A DNA stretch of 64,000 nucleotides from Dermanyssus gallinae (GCA_003439945.1 QVRM01001221.1:1-64000), one strand, 5' to 3'. Shown: positions 1 to 11,185, counted from the first letter of the stretch. Numbers and translations: made by a program. The notes: generated by a model not told the origin, from the letters alone.

Positions 1-1130
1 AGCAAGCTGTACATCGAATGATCGAATGACGCAGAGGCCGCGCTACTCTCCGAAGGAGCGATCTGAAAGAGCAGAAACACCGTCGCATGTGGCAACCCTC
101 AATATGCGCCGGTTACGACCATCGGCACGGTCTGGAGCAAGATCCGCCAGACTTCGTCCACCTATAGCTAATATGAAAAAAATATTAGACTAGCCGAAGA
201 AAGACCTCACCTTCCACATTCCAGAAAACGCAACCCCAAGGTTGCCCAGCCTGGACGGGGTAGCACGCGACAAGCAGCGCGTTCTGATGAATAAGCCAGT
301 CACGGTTGGCTTCTTCATCAGAGAGATTTCTTCTAAAAAATAATCCAATCATTATAAACACATCTCCCCTCACCACCTGTTGAAAGTGATGCTCAAGCAG
401 CGTGGTCCTGTGGAAAAAGGGAACGGGAAAAGTATTGTTCAGTGTTACTACATTTATATGTTACACTATCGGCCCACGCTTAATGAGAGGAGATGAGACG
501 TAGTCTGCGTCGAAGTGGTGTCCGCATTCTCCAGTTAGTCCTCGATCGCGGCGAACAAGAGTAGAACTGGCCGCAGCAGTCCTATTACTAGTGCCATGAG
601 CAATTGTCCTTTCTGTACCAGTAGAAACAGGTCTAGTCGTAGTATAATTGACTAGTATCCCAGACTATAATCATCATTTAGTCTAAACGATGATGGCCAA
701 TAAACTCGCATGCACACACTGGGCCGCGCATTCACTTGCGAAGTGTTGGCTCCCGTTTGCTTTGCTGTAGCGGCTGCTGCTGCTGTCATTGTCGCTCGTG
801 TTGCTTGCTTTGTGGTACCCTTGCGAATATTGTTCGTCGTAGTACCATTATTAGTAGTTGTTCTAATGGTAGTTTATTTTTATTGTTGCCATTCCGAATA
901 TTCAGCTATGAGAGCCGATGAAACCGTTGCTGCCTGTCCATCAACCGGTGGTGGCGAGACTCCGAAAGATTAATGAACCCCTTATGATCTCCCTTACATT
1001 CTCTCCTGTATATCTCTGTCTCCTCCATTCCCGCTCCCCTCCTCCCCGACCCCCGCGCCATCCCCCTAGCCTGTCGTTAATCTTTGCTTCGTGTTCCACC
1101 TTTTCTTTTTCTCGCTCCATCTCTCCTCCC
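1..1130. other. unassigned DNA
   Basis: No gene, transposon motif or tRNA-like element was recognised. Short ORFs here (for example 710-973, 87 codons, hydrophobic) have no recognisable domain. The last 150 bases are pyrimidine-rich and lead into the (TA)n array that follows. Confidence 0.4.
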
Positions 1131-1143
1131 TATATATATATAT

Positions 1144-1241
<98 letters not shown>
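1131..1241. repeat. (TA)n microsatellite, 111 bp
   Basis: An almost uninterrupted TA dinucleotide array, with small interruptions such as TACACA near its left end and TACATG near its right end. ORFs reading Tyr-Ile repeats across it on both strands are artefacts of the array. Confidence 0.97.
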
Positions 1242-2339
1242 CGCAAATAGCCGCATGTAAAAGCGCGACACTTTTCATACCTACCATACTACTTACCGAA
1301 AATTGTCACATATGGTGGCGACGACAGCGGCAAATGGCTACTGCAACATCGTACGAGTAGTGCTAATCGTAATCGAAAAAGTCAGAGAATGATACCCCAC
1401 AACAGCAGAACTCGTAGTATCTAAGACTCTGTTTGGCTCCGCTTAGATTTGATTCACCCATTTTGCTACTGGCTCACTTCGTCGCTCTTTATCAACTCGC
1501 TTACTTGGCAAACTTCCGAAATGATATATATATATATATATAAAGTTCTTGTTTTTCATAAAACACTAATAGAAAGGTAATATCCATGTTATGTAGTTCG
1601 AAATTTATCTGTTGGAGATTAGTTTGCGAGACCCCTTTCCACTCCTACTTGCAATCTAAAGGCAATGATTTTCCAAACTATGTACATTTTCTTCTTCTAT
1701 TAGAGTTCGCTTTTTACATAACTATATGGAAAAACTCACTGAAAGTCCAACTTCGATTTAGCGGAGCTCCTTTGCTAGAAGTGTTTATAACAAATAAACG
1801 TTTTCAAGTTTTGCAATGTGCAAGGGACCCTCTACAATGCTTTTCATGCCACACGGTTGGCATAGGGCTGCTGTGTGGCGTAAAAAAACTAACCTGACAT
1901 GTAGAAGATACGCCAGAAAGTGTCTGCACGACACGTATTCATAGTCCAAATGCTTCTGCACGTCCAAATTGAATAGAACAGTCCAATAGACAAACCTGAC
2001 GCCGGCGAATCACCTATGTAAATTGTCATAGGATTTTGCAGTGAGAAACGATGCCTGCTTCTGCAGCTTCTGACCCAAACGTGAAAACATCTTCTGTTCG
2101 GAAACGAAAAATACCCAGGGGCGTCAGGGAACCAGCGTTTGCAAGACCACTGGACGACATCAATCGGAATAAGACGTTGCATCACTGATTAAGCTCTTGT
2201 CGATGCCAACACAAATCTAACCTTTCGGAGGCATAACGCTGTTGACTCAGAGCTATCTCAGTTACTTGTACGTAATAGCAAGCCTAGACAGGGCTAACCT
2301 TATAAGATTTCATTTACATAGCATATACAACAGTGCACA
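1242..2339. other. unassigned DNA with a short (TA)n
   Basis: A 19-bp TA tract lies at 1524-1542. An open frame of 103 codons at 1586-1897 (+) has no recognisable motif and is not supported as a gene. The right end may hold the decayed N-terminal part of the RLE-LINE pseudogene that follows, but no clear similarity was visible. Confidence 0.35.
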
Positions 2340-3560
2340 GAAGTAACAAATCAATAAAGACCACCGTGTTATCGCCCCCGTTGACCACAACACGGAGGAC
2401 AAACTTAAGTGCAAGCATCCTCTCCCGCTTGAGAACATTAGCAGAGATGATATAGAAGCAATGAATGAACCTGGATGACTTATTTTCACGGCTAGATCAC
2501 ACGATTTGCTCATTAACAGAACTCTGTTGGAAGAGTTCAGAGTTTTTATGAAAAACACGTTTAATGGTGCACTACCACCGTTCTGTCTGCCGATCTTCTA
2601 CGGAGCAAGCCTTACTGTTATACAGAGAAAAACGGGCTTTCGATGCCTAGCTACATGCAGAGTGACCTTAAAGAGTCTAGCAGCAATGATAGCCTCGGCC
2701 GCGAATAAGAGTGCAATTCTAGCAGCGATAAAACCGCAGCAGGTCTGTATAGCACTTGAGGGCGGAAGTCGGTGTTTAACCTTCATGTTAGAAAACAGCA
2801 TATCCCAGATTAACTGCCATTGGCCCGGCAAAGATACAAAGAACCTCATTGTAATACTGGGACACGGTAACGCTTAATAGTTAAGATATTGGAGTTTAAC
2901 AGGAAGACCTTTTGGGACTCGCAATAAATCAAATATAGCCATGATATATCAGACCTGCTTTCTCAAATATGAAGACGTTCAGCGTTTGGTATCTAGATGA
3001 CGGAACACTCGGAGGACCGCCAGGTATCGTAGCATCGGATATACGCAAACTACAGAATTTTAATAACAAGAGGTCTATTTTACTTGCAGAGGCATCATGT
3101 GCAATACGTATGATCTTGAATATCCTATCGTCAGCAAATCAATTAGACAAAGGCAATATAAATCTACTATTAGGTAGGTAGGTCCTAGTAGGTAAGCAAA
3201 AAATCTCCCGGTACCAAACGATCAACGAGTCTTGACAGAAGGCGTAATGCTTTATCTTAAAAAAAATTGCCACCTTCAAGTGGCAATTCGCCTGTGGAGA
3301 TACAACCTGCGATACTCCCGTTTACGTACTTCATAGTCCGAAGAAGATAGGCCTCTGCCTAGATGGACGTGTGATATATGATATTTCCACCAGAGAGATC
3401 ATGAGCAATGTGCTGAACGTCAAGCTGAGCGGCAATATATGGAAGTCAGAAAGTTTACCTATTAAGGAGTGCAATATATCTGACTTCAACATGTTGCTGC
3501 TTCTTTAGACTACCTTGGTGATCTGTCAATTGTTGGAAACCACAACGTGCAAAAGCTAAT
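2340..3560 (+). pseudogene. decayed RLE-type LINE (reverse transcriptase part)
   Basis: Broken plus-strand reading frames reproduce, in the correct order, blocks of the intact polyprotein at 14.9-17.4 kb. These are: an acidic block followed by K-H-P near 2360-2430; the block around L-P-I-F-Y-G-A and S-L-A-A-M-I-A (about 2580-2700), matching L-P-L-I-F-G-A and R-L-A-A-K-I-G; an E-G-G block (2755); a degenerate motif A at about 2845 in which L-D-F has become L-G-H; a degenerate G-L-Q-Q-G-D-P block near 2895-2930; and the polymerase motif W-Y-L-D-D-G-T-L-G-G at about 2985-3015. A W-K-S-E-S-L-P-I-K segment near 3440-3470 may be the thumb-region block. Many stops and frameshifts show it is old. The end positions are approximate. 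Confidence 0.7.
3265..3288. other. 9-bp perfect inverted repeat
   Basis: The arms AATTGCCAC and GTGGCAATT are separated by six bases. It lies inside the old LINE pseudogene. The preceding A-run is not followed by a T-run, so it is not terminator-like, and it may be chance. Confidence 0.5.
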
Positions 3561-5580
3561 TAAGCTCATTCACAATCATATTCATAAAGTGGAATCTAAT
3601 TTAAAAATCAGGATACCTGAGTAAGAAACCGCTTTGTGTATCTCCTGGCAGACTGTCCACAACCTACTGAAACAAACAAAAACACTAAGGTTGAAGATAC
3701 AGCGTACAGTATTTCACAAATGTATTATTTTGGAGTAGGAAACTAAAGCCGAATAGGTTATTTTTCACGAGGAGTATGAGTTGTGCACTTTCTGGTTCTG
3801 TTTCGTGAGGTATGCCAAGTATTATGCAGTGGAGTACGCAGCACTGGAGCATAAATCGTTGCACTACTTTTATCGTCGGAAGCGTAAACAAAACACATGG
3901 TTATGAAGAAAGTCTTATGGAGTTTTTATTCTACTCAATTTGAGAGAATATAAACAAAACTTGGAAATTACTATAGGTAAGTATATGTTCGTTATCGCAG
4001 CCTTGGCTTGTATATTCGTACCTGTCTTGCTCCAGTGGTAACACTCTGAAACATACTATGTTGAAATGGCCATTATATTTTTGAAGACTTGTAAATATAT
4101 TGGCCTCCTTTTAATCAAGGAGGTTTAAAATATTATAGCATTCAATATCACAAGGGTTAACTTTGCGTCTATGTGAGACTCGTCGAATAAATTTGCGATG
4201 CATTTTCGCTAGTGGCTTTTTACTGCTAACTAGAACAGACGCACTTTTACATGGGGCAGTTCGGACGGCTCTCTCGGAGGAGCGGGATCTAAAATCCTGA
4301 GTCAAGTTTTCGATTTGTCTTTCCAATCTTTTATTCATTGCCACGAAAATGTAAACTGCATTTTGAAGAACCTTGGAAAAAACATTCTAACTTGCTTAGC
4401 AGTTCTGGGACAAAAAGTGCAATTATTTTGTATAGATATGCTTCAGAACGTTTCGATCCGTTCTGGTATGTGCGTTTGTAGCCGTGCTCCAGTGACCTTA
4501 TTGGTATACGAGTATGTGGCTTTTGCAGCCTTTGCTGTGTGTCCTACTTTTTAACCGCGAATTTTAGCTTTGGCAAGCTTTAGTTCCATGAACAAACCAT
4601 TCTTAAACTGAACTATCATACTTATTATCAGTACCTCTCAATTAAGATAGTTATTATTAGGTCTGCATTCTCTCTTTGCATAAGTTTACGGCTGTAACGC
4701 GATAGTTAAAGCTGCTTGAGCACGACGCAGTTTGAGTCGCAGAGTTGCATTAAGCTATAACGACACACATTTGCATGTAAGTTACTCATTTGTGCCGAGA
4801 CTATGATGTAAAACCAAAGAACCATTTCTGCAGGTATGGAGAACGGTTAGAGAAGAGTTTGGTCGACGTCAAGAAATCTGCAGGAGCTTATACCTTAAGT
4901 TACGTGCAACGTACCATTCAGCGCTGTCGTGTGAATGTAACTCTGGACGAAATATGCATTAGTTTAGTTATGCTGCAGTCAGATGTTAGGCATTAAGCTG
5001 CGTGGTTTCCTCTTTTTAGTGGCGTCGTTGCTGGAGCGATAAACCGCGTAACGGTGAGGTCACTTCTGAAGCTGTGAAACATTTAACAGGGTATCGCTAA
5101 GCGTGATAAGAGTGTAAACGTGATAACGTGATAAACTATTTGAGCTTTGCCTCGTAAGCCGATATACCCGTATTGCTTCCTTTAAGTTTTGACCGTTAAT
5201 ATAGCAATTGTCGAAAAGCAGGTCTTCGTGCCATTCCATTGAACACCAACATGAACAACAACGGAATGAAAATTGTTAACGCGTCGTTCAGCGATGAAAT
5301 GTCTCCGATCTTGAGATGGCCCTACATAACATACAAAAGCCTTAGCACTCTGAACGGAGCTTTTCGATTCTAGTTTGTGCAGACTGCCGTGCTATATGAA
5401 ACATGATAAGCGCCAATAACGTATTAAGACTCCTCAGTAGTAAGCAGGAAAACTAACGAAGCAACGGTGGTTTCAAACGCCTCTAAATGACGCCGGGAAT
5501 CATTTCTCGCATCTGAGCATATCTGGCCCCGTGTAATAAATATTGTCTTTGTACGCACCCTGTTGCTATGGCCTAATCAC
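3561..5580. other. unassigned AT-rich DNA
   Basis: No transposase, polymerase or tRNA-like motif was recognised on either strand. Short ORFs (for example 4111-4344 minus, 4315-4554 plus, 4790-4996 plus) have no visible domain and are not supported. Confidence 0.35.
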
Positions 5581-5582
5581 CG

Positions 5583-5642
5583 CGCATGTGTCTCCTCTGG
5601 TCGCAAGGAGCAGGCGGAATGCACCACGCCATCGGGCTCAAC
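5583..5642 (-). mobile_element. tRNA-derived SINE (family 1), head fragment
   Basis: On the minus strand this reads the start of the SINE seen complete at 47.6 and 49.5 kb. It begins GAGCCCGATGGCGTGGTG, an A-box-like segment, and continues to AGGAGACACATG. It breaks off just before the B box. It is a 5' fragment of the family and carries no functional claim. Confidence 0.7.
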
Positions 5643-6055
5643 GTTCTGCGCGTCTGGACTACATACTTCGCTAGCGCAAAATCTCTTTGATATCAAAACG
5701 TGAGGACTTGGCTACCCTATCTGCGTATGAAATATATTCACTTCGTTTGGGTCTCAAGCCGAAGACTAGCCTAACACATGCAAGCATTCGTTTAATATGC
5801 TTTTAATTTGTTTGTGTGGTTTTTAGCCGAGCATTTGAGACAATTTTTGAAACGTCGTATAAGGATAACTCTGTAACCGACATGTTTAAGCCGTGCGGCA
5901 TTTTTAAGAATGTTTTAGTTGATTTCTTAAGAAAACTTCCTAGTTTTAAACCGTTTTGTCTGAACCAGTTTTGCGCACATGCTAGCTGATGTTTAACTAA
6001 TACATGATGCTAACGGATGCTTAACTAATACAATCATTAAGCACTGTTGAAACGC

Positions 6056-6091
<36 letters not shown>

Positions 6092-6167
6092 TTATTTAAT
6101 TTTTATTTTTTTTGACATATTTATATGCAACACATTTATTTTTCGTATATATATATATATATACATA
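5643..6167. other. unassigned DNA with two (TA)n tracts
   Basis: TA tracts lie at about 6057-6088 and 6147-6167, the second with one interruption. Otherwise nothing was recognised. Confidence 0.5.
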
Positions 6168-6392
6168 TATTTGCCTTGCATTCGGGAGGACTGGGTTCGA
6201 GACCCAGACCGGCCACTCTTAATTTGGTTTGCATGGTTTCCAATTTAGACAAGGTAAATGCCGGAGTGGATTAAAATTAGCCATGACATGAACAAAACGT
6301 ACACGGGCAATAGCCTTACGGAAAATCTAAAAAAAAGTCATTCGGAAGACAGGGTGGCCTGTTACGAGGGCCTGTACCAAGGTAGTTAGTTA
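6168..6392 (+). mobile_element. tRNA-derived SINE (family 2)
   Basis: A perfect T-arm-like structure at 6191-6207 has the stem CTGGG/CCCAG around the seven-base loop TTCGAGA, so the B box GGTTCGAGACC is intact. It is followed by GACCGGCCA, resembling the 3' end of a tRNA. About 170 bases of unrelated body follow, and the element ends in GTTA repeats (GGTAGTTAGTTA). The A-box half is missing and is replaced by a TA tract, so the copy is 5' truncated or the array expanded over it. A decayed tRNA pseudogene is an alternative, but the long body and repeat tail favour a SINE. Confidence 0.6.
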
Positions 6393-6581
6393 AAGAAATC
6401 CTTTCGAAGCTGACTCTCAGCCAAGATTTAACGTCCATGGGACTGCTTTGCGTATTGCTTCACAAACGGATCCCCATAAATACAAATCGGTGCAACGGTG
6501 GGGCTCGAACCCGCGCACCTATGTGTCTCCTCCGGTCGCAAGGCGCAGACGAATGCACCCACCACGCCACCGGGCTCGACG
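6393..6581 (-). mobile_element. tRNA-derived SINE (family 1), complete copy
   Basis: On the minus strand the element starts GTCGAGCCCGGTGGCGTGG (A-box region), carries the B box GGTTCGAGCCC, and continues with the family body (CATTTGTATTTATGGGG, AAGCAATACGCAAAGCAGTC, then TAAATCTTGGCTGAGAGTC). It is flanked by an exact 13-bp direct repeat AGGTAGTTAGTTA (6380-6392 and 6582-6594). This is the expected target-site duplication, and it places the insertion in the GTTA tail of the family 2 SINE. The A and B boxes imply transcription by RNA polymerase III. Confidence 0.85.
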
Positions 6582-6889
6582 AGGTAGTTAGTTAGTTAGA
6601 GCTAGTTAGCTAATACGTCAGTTTGTTAGATATCGATAGATCGATAGATGTCCAACACTCACACACACCCACCCACACTTGCGGCAGCTCGAATTATTCG
6701 CTCGTTCAGTTGTTAGCAGGGCAGGCGGTCAAACGCGTGTTAGCACCCACCGCCTCCTTTGCCGTCGTCGCCGCCACTGTCGATGTATCGCCTTCCTCCG
6801 CTGATCCTCCCCATTCACCTTCGACACAGAGTCGATACGTAGAGACGCTCGTTGCGAGATTGAGAAAAATACACGCAAGCACCCTTTCG

Positions 6890-6930
6890 TATATATACGA
6901 GTATATATATATATATATATATATATACGA

Positions 6931-6964
<34 letters not shown>
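6890..6964. repeat. (TA)n microsatellite with two TACGAG interruptions
   Basis: Three TA blocks are separated by repeated TACGAG units. ORFs of Tyr-Ile repeats across it are not genes. Confidence 0.95.
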
Positions 6965-8390
6965 TTAGGCATTCACAGAGTCTACCTGGCTCAACAAGCT
7001 TCCCAACAGACAAACAGACAGACATCCGGGCGCAGGCTGTGGGCCATGACAGCTCGGCGGCCGCGATATGTCGGCGGTAGCAGCAGCCAATTGCAGTGTA
7101 TCGTGTCGTTTCGTAGTGTCGTCGTATGTTGTAACCAGTCGCCGCCTGTCAACCCGGTCAAGCAGAAGAACTCTAAAAGCTGCTGCTGCTGCGCGAGTGC
7201 ACGATGAGTGAGTCGTTGGTTGGTTCGGCTTTGAAAGTTACCGCACCACCGCTGCCGTTCGCAGTCTAGTCGTTGTTGTCGTAGCAGAAGAAAAAGAAGA
7301 AAAAACAGGACGTCAGACATCATGAAACTGTTGTTGCTGATCATGATGACAATGTTGTTGTTGTTGTTGTTGTTGATGCTGTTGCTGTTGCTGCTGCTGA
7401 TGATGAGGATGATGATGGCGGTGGCGGTAGTGGTGACAATGATGAGAAAGCGGGCGAGTAAGCGAGCATAGAAGAAAGGTTTATTGGAGATGGCTTCGAT
7501 GCGGAAAAGCGCGAGAGACAAAGGTGACGGCGAAAACGAAAGAGAGAACTAAAATCAATCACAACGAAACAGCCAGCCTTCCGCGGCGGCCGGGAGGCTC
7601 CGAGCGAGAAACCAGAACGCCAACTGGTCCACCAACACCACCGATTCGACCGCTGGTTCGACTGTTTTGCGGATGCTTTTAGCAACTTCGTTGTTGTTGT
7701 TGTTGCTGCTGATGTTGTTGTTGTTGTTGTTGCTGATGTTGTTGTTGTTGTTGTTGCTGTCGCTGTTGTTGTCGTTGTCCTCTGTCTCTCCCCCCCCCCG
7801 CCCGCCGTTCTCTTCATCGTAGCCGTCATTGTTGGCGAGACTGGCAGGGACTCCTTCGAATACGGTTGTTTACCTATTACAACTGCGGCTAATCTTACTC
7901 TGCGACTATGGGCGACTACAACGAGAGAAGAGACTGCCAACTTGCCGAGAAGAAAACAAGAGAAACACAGAGCAAGAGAGAGAGAGAGAACAAGAGAGGG
8001 GGAGAGCGCAACGACACACTTGCTGGACTCTGGCTAGAGGCAATGTATTGATTGCGAATGATGGCGAACGCCCATCGAACTTTGAGAACGAAGAAAAGGG
8101 GGCAGCAGCAGGAGAGAGCGCATACGCACTCCCCGCCCTCCCTATACCCCCTCCCTTCCCCCTGTCACATCGTGATCATGGTCCCGCCTCCTGTCATGTA
8201 AATCAACGGTGTGGAAGTGTAAATTAGACATCCCCCGTACACGAAGGAGAAGGTGGGAGAGATCGAAAACAGCTCGACAAATACACACTGACAGATAGAC
8301 AGCCAGTGGTTGGGTGTGTCAGTCGATGAGAGCGAGACATAAAGAACGAGCGAAAAACTCGCCAAATATAATTACAGAAAGGAAGGCCAT
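6965..8390. other. trinucleotide-rich GC-richer island
   Basis: The stretch contains long TTG/GCT/GAT tracts (notably 7348-7440 and 7686-7765), a GA-rich block (7970-8010) and a C-run near 7790. The minus-strand ORFs of 176 and 199 codons read as poly-Asn, poly-Ser and poly-Thr and have no domain. It resembles UTR or promoter DNA of arthropod-type genes, but no splice-supported exon can be shown. Confidence 0.5.
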
Positions 8391-8393
8391 GTA

Positions 8394-8396
<3 letters not shown>

Positions 8397-8467
<71 letters not shown>
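8397..8467. repeat. (TA)n microsatellite, 71 bp
   Basis: An uninterrupted TA array that forms the outer left border of the fold-back element. Confidence 0.97.
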
Positions 8468-8472
<5 letters not shown>

Positions 8473-8483
8473 TCTATCATAAC

Positions 8484-9483
8484 AATATATACTTATTTTA
8501 AGGTTTGGTTGAACTCGGCAACAAAATCATTTTTTCCAATAATGGGAGCGAGCGGAAACTTATAAATGAATATATATATATGAAATTTATAAAAGTAGCT
8601 ATTAGGCTTTTTTCTCCTACATAGTTGTGCAAATTCTACGCTTGCGAGAGAACCGCAGTCAACGCATGAAAGAATCGAGCAAACCGGCGTATTGGACAAA
8701 AAATTCTGCATAATACACAAGCCAGCGCAAGGCAAATAGCGGGATTAAGGAAAGTCATAAAAAGTCGATACATTGTTTTACGTTGAAGCTTTTACGTGCA
8801 AAGTCGTAAAATGTTGCCATTACGACCCAAATTTTACGTCAAAACGACTATTTTACGACAGTAGCACATTTAATGCCCGTCACTTTCGTACCAATGTGAT
8901 AGTTCTGCATTACGTAGTTGCCAAGTAACTAAACTTTTTCGACAGCCATAGTTGTTATGTTTCACGTCGAAGTTTTCACGTTCCAAGCCGAAAAAGTTTG
9001 CCAAAACTTTCCCGTCCCCTCTTTTAATTAGGAAAATATATTTTCTCGTCGAGTTCTTCCAAAACTCAGAATATGTTTCTGAACGTTTTGATACACCCTT
9101 GCAGAAGCAGGTCAAAATGCTAGCAAGCAAGTCTTTTGGGTGTAAATGTTTGGTCGTAATGGCAAAATTTTGCGGTTCTTCAATGTTAGAAATATCAACA
9201 TATCAATTTTTTACGACTTTGCTTTATCGCCTTTCGTCGGACTAGCTTGTGTCGAGTGTTACCTAGATTTTTCAGAATTTTCCAAACACGGTATAATCGG
9301 TTCCTTCGTGCGTTGACTGCTTTCCCGCAAACGGAAATGTTGCACAACTATGTAGAAAAAGGGCAGAAAAGCTACTTTTAAAAATTTCATCCTTACTTCT
9401 AAACAAGACGTTTCCGCCCCTCCTTGCAATGGAAAAAAGTATTTTTTTGCCGAGTTATACTAAAACTTTAAATAAGTATATAT

Positions 9484-9488
<5 letters not shown>
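8484..9488. mobile_element. fold-back element with long inverted arms
   Basis: The left arm (8484 to about 8850) is the reverse complement of the right arm (about 9130-9488) along nearly its whole length, at roughly 70 per cent identity by eye. Matches stay in register: ATATATACTTATTT at the outer end against 9475-9488, the exact 16-mer CTACATAGTTGTGCAA (8617-8632) against 9340-9355, and GCCATTACGAC (8816-8826) against 9153-9163. About 280 bases form the loop. Inside it a segment beginning TTTCACGTCGAAGTTTTCAC (about 8959) is a diverged direct repeat of TTTTACGTTGAAGCTTTTAC (about 8777). (TA)n arrays sit at both outer ends. No transposase is encoded, so it is probably a non-autonomous DNA element. 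Confidence 0.85.

Positions 9489-9519
<31 letters not shown>
9477..9519. repeat. (TA)n microsatellite
   Basis: A TA array with one phase slip at its middle. It abuts the outer end of the right arm of the fold-back element. Confidence 0.95.
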
Positions 9520-9989
9520 CTAAGCACACATTTATTCAACTTATAATAGGGTGTACACAATTGTTCCCCCAGGGAGCGTAACGACGAACTACAGCGGTTC
9601 TACGTCTAGGTGGTCTGGTGTCGACCACCTGGAAAAGGTACCAAGCACCGCCGTGGTGTTACCGCGTTGTATATATTGTACAATGACAGTCTTTGCCAGA
9701 AAAAATCACCAGCGCGGCTTATCTGAGACAGTTGCATACCTTAGCAATAACTCTCTTAATAATTTTACTTGGGCTAATCTAAGGTATTCAACGCAAATGG
9801 TCCAAAGTCCATCCTAAGAGATTCTGAAAAATGTTATATATATATATATATATATATATACATTTTGATGGACTGCTTGCAGACAAAGCTTCTCGACGCC
9901 TCGCTTAATGTATCTTCTACGGTGTTCTTATACATTTAAGAGAGATGATTTGCTTTACGTTTTTGACGAGCTCCTCCGAAGAATCTCCC
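9520..9989. other. unassigned DNA with a (TA)n tract
   Basis: A TA tract lies at about 9835-9861. The 88-codon ORF at 9551-9817 has no recognised motif. The right end may hold further decayed sequence of the RLE LINE that follows. Confidence 0.4.
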
Positions 9990-10430
9990 CATATTGTTTG
10001 TTGTGGGGCGGAAACTAGCCTCCCTCTTATCTTAGGCACAAACGACAATTCACAAAGCTAGACTACGAGCTTGCTTCGACCCCGTCGTCTCGTCGCGACT
10101 ATTTACGATGCTGGACAATAACACGCCCCGCATCGTGTCTGGTCTGCGGCTGGGAGACGGCCCTTGCTGCTCATCTTTGCAACTGATGTCGGTTTTCCCG
10201 TAGCAACAACAGGGAAAAACGCTCTATCGTGCCGATACTGTACCGACCACCACCCCCGGCACTACGCATCAAATGACGTCGTCTGCCGTGTGCTCTGCAG
10301 AGTGTACAGGTGCCTTTCATTAAAGAGCGACTCGGCCTTAGCTTCAATAGTGGGCTACGACCAGACGATAAAGCGCTAACCCTCGGCTTGTTTTGCGGAG
10401 GACCTCAAGTTGGCGAAATTCAGATAACCT
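9990..10430 (+). pseudogene. decayed RLE-type LINE (C-terminal part)
   Basis: Shifting plus-strand frames reproduce the C-terminal order of the intact copy at 16.6-17.1 kb. They show R-K-L-A-S-L-L (about 10010), then H-K-A-R-L-R-A (about 10055, matching D-K-A-R-L-R-A), then M-L-D-N-N-T-P-R-I-V-S-G-L-R-L-G (about 10110-10155, matching L-L-D-D-E-T-T-R-I-S-T-G-L-R-L-G). A remnant of the N-D-T-F-S-R-A-L block follows near 10270, then L-R-P-D-D-K-A-L-T-L near 10360, matching the K-R-P-D-G catalytic block. Several frameshifts are present and the zinc-knuckle cysteines are lost. It is an old copy. Confidence 0.65.
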
Positions 10431-10783
10431 ATTCCGCAATCAATCGTCCGGCCAATCGTCATAGGACATGAACCATAAAACGTTGAAATTTTGCAAAGAG
10501 CTTGCAAAGAGAGAACTAAACGCGACGTCAGTCGAAGGGTCCGCAGGGCTCCCTGAGATTCCGTAGAAAAACTGATGTTCCGAGTACAATAATTTCAGTA
10601 AATCGATACATATATTTAGATGAACAGGGTAGTCAAGTACTGCACCGGTCGTCAAAAATGAAAACTAACAAATATCAACGTTTACAAGAGACTAATCAGT
10701 CATAACATTAAATTTTTTCTGTCTACGAGGAAAGTAGTTTTTTTGCCTACTTAGTGGTTGACCTACGTTGACGACGAAGGTAA

Positions 10784-11137
10784 ATGCGATTCGAGCGATT
10801 GTTCGGCCACCGATTAGAGAGAGGTTGGATTGTGTTTAGGAGGAGTTTTTTTGAGGTAGTGTTTTGCTTTATTTGCTCATTGTCCACGCGGACAATGAGC
10901 AAACCTCAAAAACAAAGACAAACATATCTCATTGGTTACACAACAGCACTGATTTTTGTGCTTGTGTCTATGTTGGTGTGCACGTGGGCCTGTTTCCTTC
11001 TAACTAGAAGACGATACTACAGAGATCTCAGGATACTGAACAAAACGCTGTTATGTCAACAATGGCATTTTCAGGAAAAAGGTTGTTGTTCATGTTGTAT
11101 CTGCTGCTGCTTCTGCACGCAAGCATTTCCGATTTAG
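10784..11137 (+). CDS. hypothetical small membrane protein
   Basis: This is a 117-codon open frame with ATG at 10784 and an internal ATG at codon 38 (10895). Residues about 48-73 form one strongly hydrophobic segment followed at once by T-R-R-R-Y-Y, the signature of a single membrane span with a basic inner flank. The tail is extremely cysteine-rich, about ten cysteines among residues 101-111. No family was recognised. No promoter, splice site or neighbouring gene supports expression, so it may be a chance ORF. The second ATG sits inside a perfect hairpin (10872-10903). Confidence 0.2.
   Translation: MRFERLFGHRLERGWIVFRRSFFEVVFCFICSLSTRTMSKPQKQRQTYLIGYTTALIFVLVSMLVCTWACFLLTRRRYYRDLRILNKTLLCQQWHFQEKGCCSCCICCCFCTQAFPI
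10872..10903. promoter_or_regulatory. perfect 14-bp hairpin over an internal ATG
   Basis: The arms TTTGCTCATTGTCC (10872-10885) and GGACAATGAGCAAA (10890-10903) are exact reverse complements around the four-base loop ACGC. The ATG at 10895 of the small membrane-protein ORF lies in the right arm. The structure is certain; any regulatory role is speculation. Confidence 0.45.
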
Positions 11138-11185
11138 TACTGAAATCATTTGATCTTAAACTACCAATTGCCTAGCATTGGTTCT

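Noticed and set aside
1066..1360. Overlapping ORFs on both strands encoding Tyr-Ile repeats
   Set aside because: They are translations of the (TA)n array; the same happens at 6.9, 8.4, 13.8, 24.6, 30.0 and 63.4 kb.
6191..6207. Perfect T-arm as a functional tRNA gene
   Set aside because: No A box, anticodon arm or acceptor partner upstream; a SINE body follows, so a SINE is the better explanation.
7341..7940. 199-codon minus-strand ORF rich in Thr and Ser
   Set aside because: It follows CAA/GCA repeat tracts read in frame; no domain, and other frames over the same DNA are equally open.
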